Source: Pycnococcus provasolii
Taxonomy: Eukaryota > Chlorophyta > Pseudoscourfieldiophyceae > Pseudoscourfieldiales > Pycnococcaceae
Assembly (NCBI GenBank): GCA_938743325.2
Contig: OW568861.1
Coordinates: forward strand, 1,116,001 to 1,180,000
Direction: 5' to 3'
DNA length: 64,000 bases
Made by a program: the position numbers and the translations under genes. Each line of letters starts with the position of its first letter. Within the stretch, counting starts at the first letter, position 1. Positions 63,360 through 64,000 of this stretch are shown piece after piece. Below the pieces are notes generated by a model that saw only the letters and a list, made by a program, of their open reading frames with translations, made no database searches and was not told the DNA's origin.

Positions 63360-64000
63360 TCAGTCACCGTACAACACTACGTCGTCGCCAGACGCAACCT
63401 CGGCGGCCTGGGCGAGCGAGGCTAGATCAGACCTCCCCCTTGATCGGGTGAAAATAGAGGGACCGGCCCGATTCCCTGTCTGCCCGGGACCCTTTCCTTC
63501 AGAGTCCCCATCAGACTGATCCGACTCAGTCTCAGACTCCAGCAGTTCCGCCCATTCGACTTTCCGCTTCCCCTTCGAATCTGGCAGTGGCGGCGGCGGC
63601 GGTGGCACACCTGGAGGTGGCGGCAGTGGCGGCGGTGGCACAGCTTGTTCAGATGGCAACGGTGGTGGCGGAGGCACATCGCCAGCTGGAGGTGGCGGTG
63701 GTGGCACAGTGCGCGGCATGCTTTCCTCAGGTACGTCGTCCCGAAGACCCTCCCACCGCGAGGGGAAGTCGTGTTCCCACGCACGTTCTGGATCCCACGT
63801 CCACCTCTGTGCCTTTGGTGTTTTTTTGCGGTCTGCGATTGCCTTTTGCGCGTGCGCGTTCTTTTCCCACACCTTCTTTGCCGCCAAACTGAACTGACGC
63901 CACCGATAAAATCCAGGGAACGGGTTTTTTTTTCCCTGGTCGTTCGTGTCGCAGATTGCGGCTTTGAAAGCCGCAACGGCTTCGGCAAAGTCTGCCGGGC
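63360..64000 (-). CDS. Proline-rich protein, C-terminal part, cut by window edge
   Basis: The reverse strand is open from the right edge down to a stop at 63360, about 213 residues, with no start inside the window. The segment nearest the edge is helical and charged (ADFAEAVAAFKAAICDTNDQG), then a Trp-rich stretch (KAQRWTWDPERAWEHDFPSRWEG). A polyproline region (PPPPPP-AGDVPPPPPLPSE and on) follows, then an acidic Ser/Asp/Glu segment and a C-terminal ASGDDVVLYGD. Polyproline stretches of this kind bind WW, SH3 or EVH1 domains and profilin. I do not assign a family. The reading frame is continuous, so it is probably a real exon rather than spurious. Confidence 0.5.
   Translation of the reverse strand, partial: PADFAEAVAAFKAAICDTNDQGKKNPFPGFYRWRQFSLAAKKVWEKNAHAQKAIADRKKTPKAQRWTWDPERAWEHDFPSRWEGLRDDVPEESMPRTVPPPPPPAGDVPPPPPLPSEQAVPPPPLPPPPGVPPPPPPLPDSKGKRKVEWAELLESETESDQSDGDSEGKGPGQTGNRAGPSIFTRSRGRSDLASLAQAAEVASGDDVVLYGD

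Overview
The window is nuclear DNA of a unicellular eukaryote, most likely a small alga with a compact, intron-poor genome. It holds about 24 protein genes in 64 kb, nearly all read as one long open frame. Two spliceosomal introns can be placed (87 and 108 bp) and a third is implied by an acceptor site. The gene set is eukaryotic: SMC5, RUVBL1, V-ATPase subunit d, the GPI transamidase subunit PIG-T, sphingosine-1-phosphate lyase, phospholipid scramblase and polycystin. A protein with a bipartite, lumen-type transit peptide (62.6-63.2 kb) and an LPAAT with a long Ser/Arg-rich leader hint at a plastid. I cannot name the lineage from sequence alone. TTAGGG-type repeats suggest that telomere type.

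Layout. 0-12 kb: SMC5 (partial), an unknown ORF, a CNG/EAG-like channel, and a 2,176-residue Calx-beta/PKD/multi-TM/HEAT membrane protein. 12-17 kb: a purple acid phosphatase, a double-WW protein and a PLAC8 protein. 17.5-25 kb: four successive membrane-lipid or GPI genes (LPAAT, scramblase, PIG-T, S1P lyase). 25-31 kb: a seven-repeat RCC1-like propeller, an adenosine/adenine deaminase and a FAM20-like secretory kinase. 31-41 kb: a giant EF-hand/IQ scaffold and RUVBL1. 41-48 kb: a kelch-TM-RING-H2 protein and V-ATPase d. 48-56 kb: a polycystin-2 channel with a very large repeated ectodomain. 56-57.7 kb: gene-free DNA with two inverted-repeat elements. 57.7-64 kb: a LEA2-like membrane protein, organellar YchF, ISCA1, a putative thylakoid-lumen protein and a proline-rich partial gene.

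The most unusual non-coding feature is that short arrays of telomere-type repeats (CCCTAA/TTAGGG) recur in the 5' flanks of genes, and G/C homopolymer runs lie about 100-120 bp upstream of three start codons. The most unusual coding features are the composite membrane proteins: a six-module beta-domain ectodomain fused to a PKD2 channel, kelch fused to TM and RING-H2, Calx-beta/PKD fused to TM and HEAT, a channel without a GYG filter, and a FAM20-like kinase lacking the metal-binding Asp. There is no operon logic; the genes are independently transcribed and often divergent.
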